A stretch of DNA of 6,401 nt from Bacteroidota bacterium (GTDB lineage Bacteria; Bacteroidota; Bacteroidia; Chitinophagales; Chitinophagaceae). The stretch lies in contig JAPLER010000194.1 in the NCBI GenBank assembly GCA_026391115.1, forward strand, positions 1-6,401, written 5' to 3'. Shown here one piece after another: positions 5,815 through 6,401 of the stretch. A model generated the notes under the pieces. It saw only the letters and a program-made list of their open reading frames with translations. It ran no database searches and was not told the origin of the DNA. Position 1 is the stretch's first letter; each line of letters begins with the position of its first letter. The position numbers and the translations under genes are program-made.

Positions 5815-5960
5815 CTTTGTTTTAACTTTTTTTTAAGTCTAGTATTATTTTTATACTCATGATTTTTCCAAATGCTTGCAATAATTATGAAATTTATTAG
5901 AAACATATCTAATGATTGTCTGCGTCTAGCATCATCTATTGTATTTATTAAAAAAAACAT

Positions 5961-6401
5961 ATGAAAAAGAACATTACACGATTGTTTAGCTTAATGCTAT
6001 TCACACTATTTCTTGTATTTGGTGCAAATGCACAAAATGTTACATTTAGCTTTGCAGCATCACCAACTGGAGCAGGAACTACTGCAAGTGGTACTCCTAC
6101 GGGTTATCCCTTAACTGGTGTAGGAACTTATTATAGAGCTACTGGAGGTGGTACTGTTACTTTTAGTACAGTTACAGCTTGTGGGCCTGGTGGCTATACT
6201 AGTGCTGGACAAATGGGTAGTAGTTTGTTTGTATTTAAAACAGATATTGCCTTTAATAAAATAACCATTTATGGTACTACAGGCACAGGAAGTAGCAGAA
6301 CATTCTCGGCTTTGGCTACATCAACAACAATTGCAGGAACTTATACAGCAGATGCCACTGCTAGTGCAGTTAATTCAATGTCTGGTGGTACTGGAGCTTG
6401 T
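5961..6401 (+). CDS. Secreted Gly/Ser/Thr-rich surface protein, N-terminal part (cut by window end)
   Basis: The ATG opens a frame that runs to the last base of the window, 147 codons without a stop. Seen: a clear Sec signal peptide, with Lys/Arg at the N-terminus, a hydrophobic core at about residues 8-21 and an ANA|Q cleavage after residue 24. The mature part is rich in Gly, Thr, Ser and Ala, with beta-strand-like segments such as LFVFKTDIAFNKITIYGTTG. This composition is typical of large Bacteroidota exoproteins or adhesins, many of which are exported by the type IX secretion system through a C-terminal sorting domain. That end lies outside the window, so the secretion route is inference. 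An A-rich stretch precedes the ATG and there is no Shine-Dalgarno. I do not recognise a named family. Confidence 0.8.
   Translation, partial: MKKNITRLFSLMLFTLFLVFGANAQNVTFSFAASPTGAGTTASGTPTGYPLTGVGTYYRATGGGTVTFSTVTACGPGGYTSAGQMGSSLFVFKTDIAFNKITIYGTTGTGSSRTFSALATSTTIAGTYTADATASAVNSMSGGTGAC

Larger units (their letters stand above)
5599..5960. other. Gene-free stretch between rpmB and the secreted-protein gene
   Basis: A 362-bp AT-rich gap between divergent genes. On the minus strand it holds the likely rpmB promoter and a short leader. On the plus side it should contain the promoter of the secreted-protein gene, but no exact TAnnTTTG box was found near 5961. An inverted repeat followed by T-rich sequence lies at 5785-5814. 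The only sizeable open frame (5766-5960, minus) has no recognisable features. Confidence 0.5.

Noticed and set aside
5766..5960. Minus-strand open frame of 64 codons upstream of the secreted-protein gene
   Set aside because: Its composition looks like translated AT-rich DNA. It fills the leader of the divergent gene and has no recognisable motif or start context.

Overview
The window looks like a low-GC, AT-rich member of the Bacteroidota, probably near the Chitinophagales/Flavobacteriia type. The evidence is the rpmB–rpmG–DUF4295–ftsY order, which is typical of that phylum. Further support comes from start codons mostly lacking Shine-Dalgarno sites, signal peptides ending in 'AQ', lipoproteins beginning 'SCTKY', and TAnnTTTG-type promoter boxes. 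The standard bacterial code fits every intact gene, and every intact stop visible is TAA or TAG. No tRNA, rRNA, CRISPR array, insertion sequence or phage gene is visible.

Layout. (1) Positions 2-88, + strand: the last 28 codons of a protein resembling the end of an AroQ-type chorismate mutase domain. (2) Positions 90-1682, − strand: two consecutive lipoprotein genes with DUF4397-like extracellular domains. The upstream gene (834-1682) is interrupted by one in-frame TGA inside a Gly/Ser linker, so it is either a fresh nonsense mutation, a pseudogene or a sequencing error. (3) Positions 1683-1957: a divergent intergenic region. (4) Positions 1958-3736, + strand: a secreted PhoD-family metallophosphatase followed 27 bp later by a small stand-alone SET-domain protein. 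(5) Positions 3766-5598, − strand: the translation/secretion cluster rpmB (L28), rpmG (L33), a DUF4295 small basic protein, then ftsY. Each of the three gaps in this cluster holds an inverted repeat, and the one before ftsY has the form of an intrinsic terminator. (6) Positions 5599-5960: a gene-free stretch with a good rpmB promoter box and an inverted repeat. (7) Position 5961 to the window end, + strand: the start of a secreted Gly/Ser/Thr-rich surface protein, cut by the window edge.

How the parts fit. The ribosomal/FtsY block is housekeeping: two large-subunit proteins, a conserved small basic partner and the signal recognition particle receptor that docks ribosomes at the membrane. The other genes are mostly envelope or exported proteins (two lipoproteins, a phosphatase and a putative adhesin). 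I see no defence, mobile or biosynthetic system. The points most worth a second look are the TGA-interrupted lipoprotein, the series of intercistronic hairpins in the ribosomal operon, and the phosphatase–SET gene pair.
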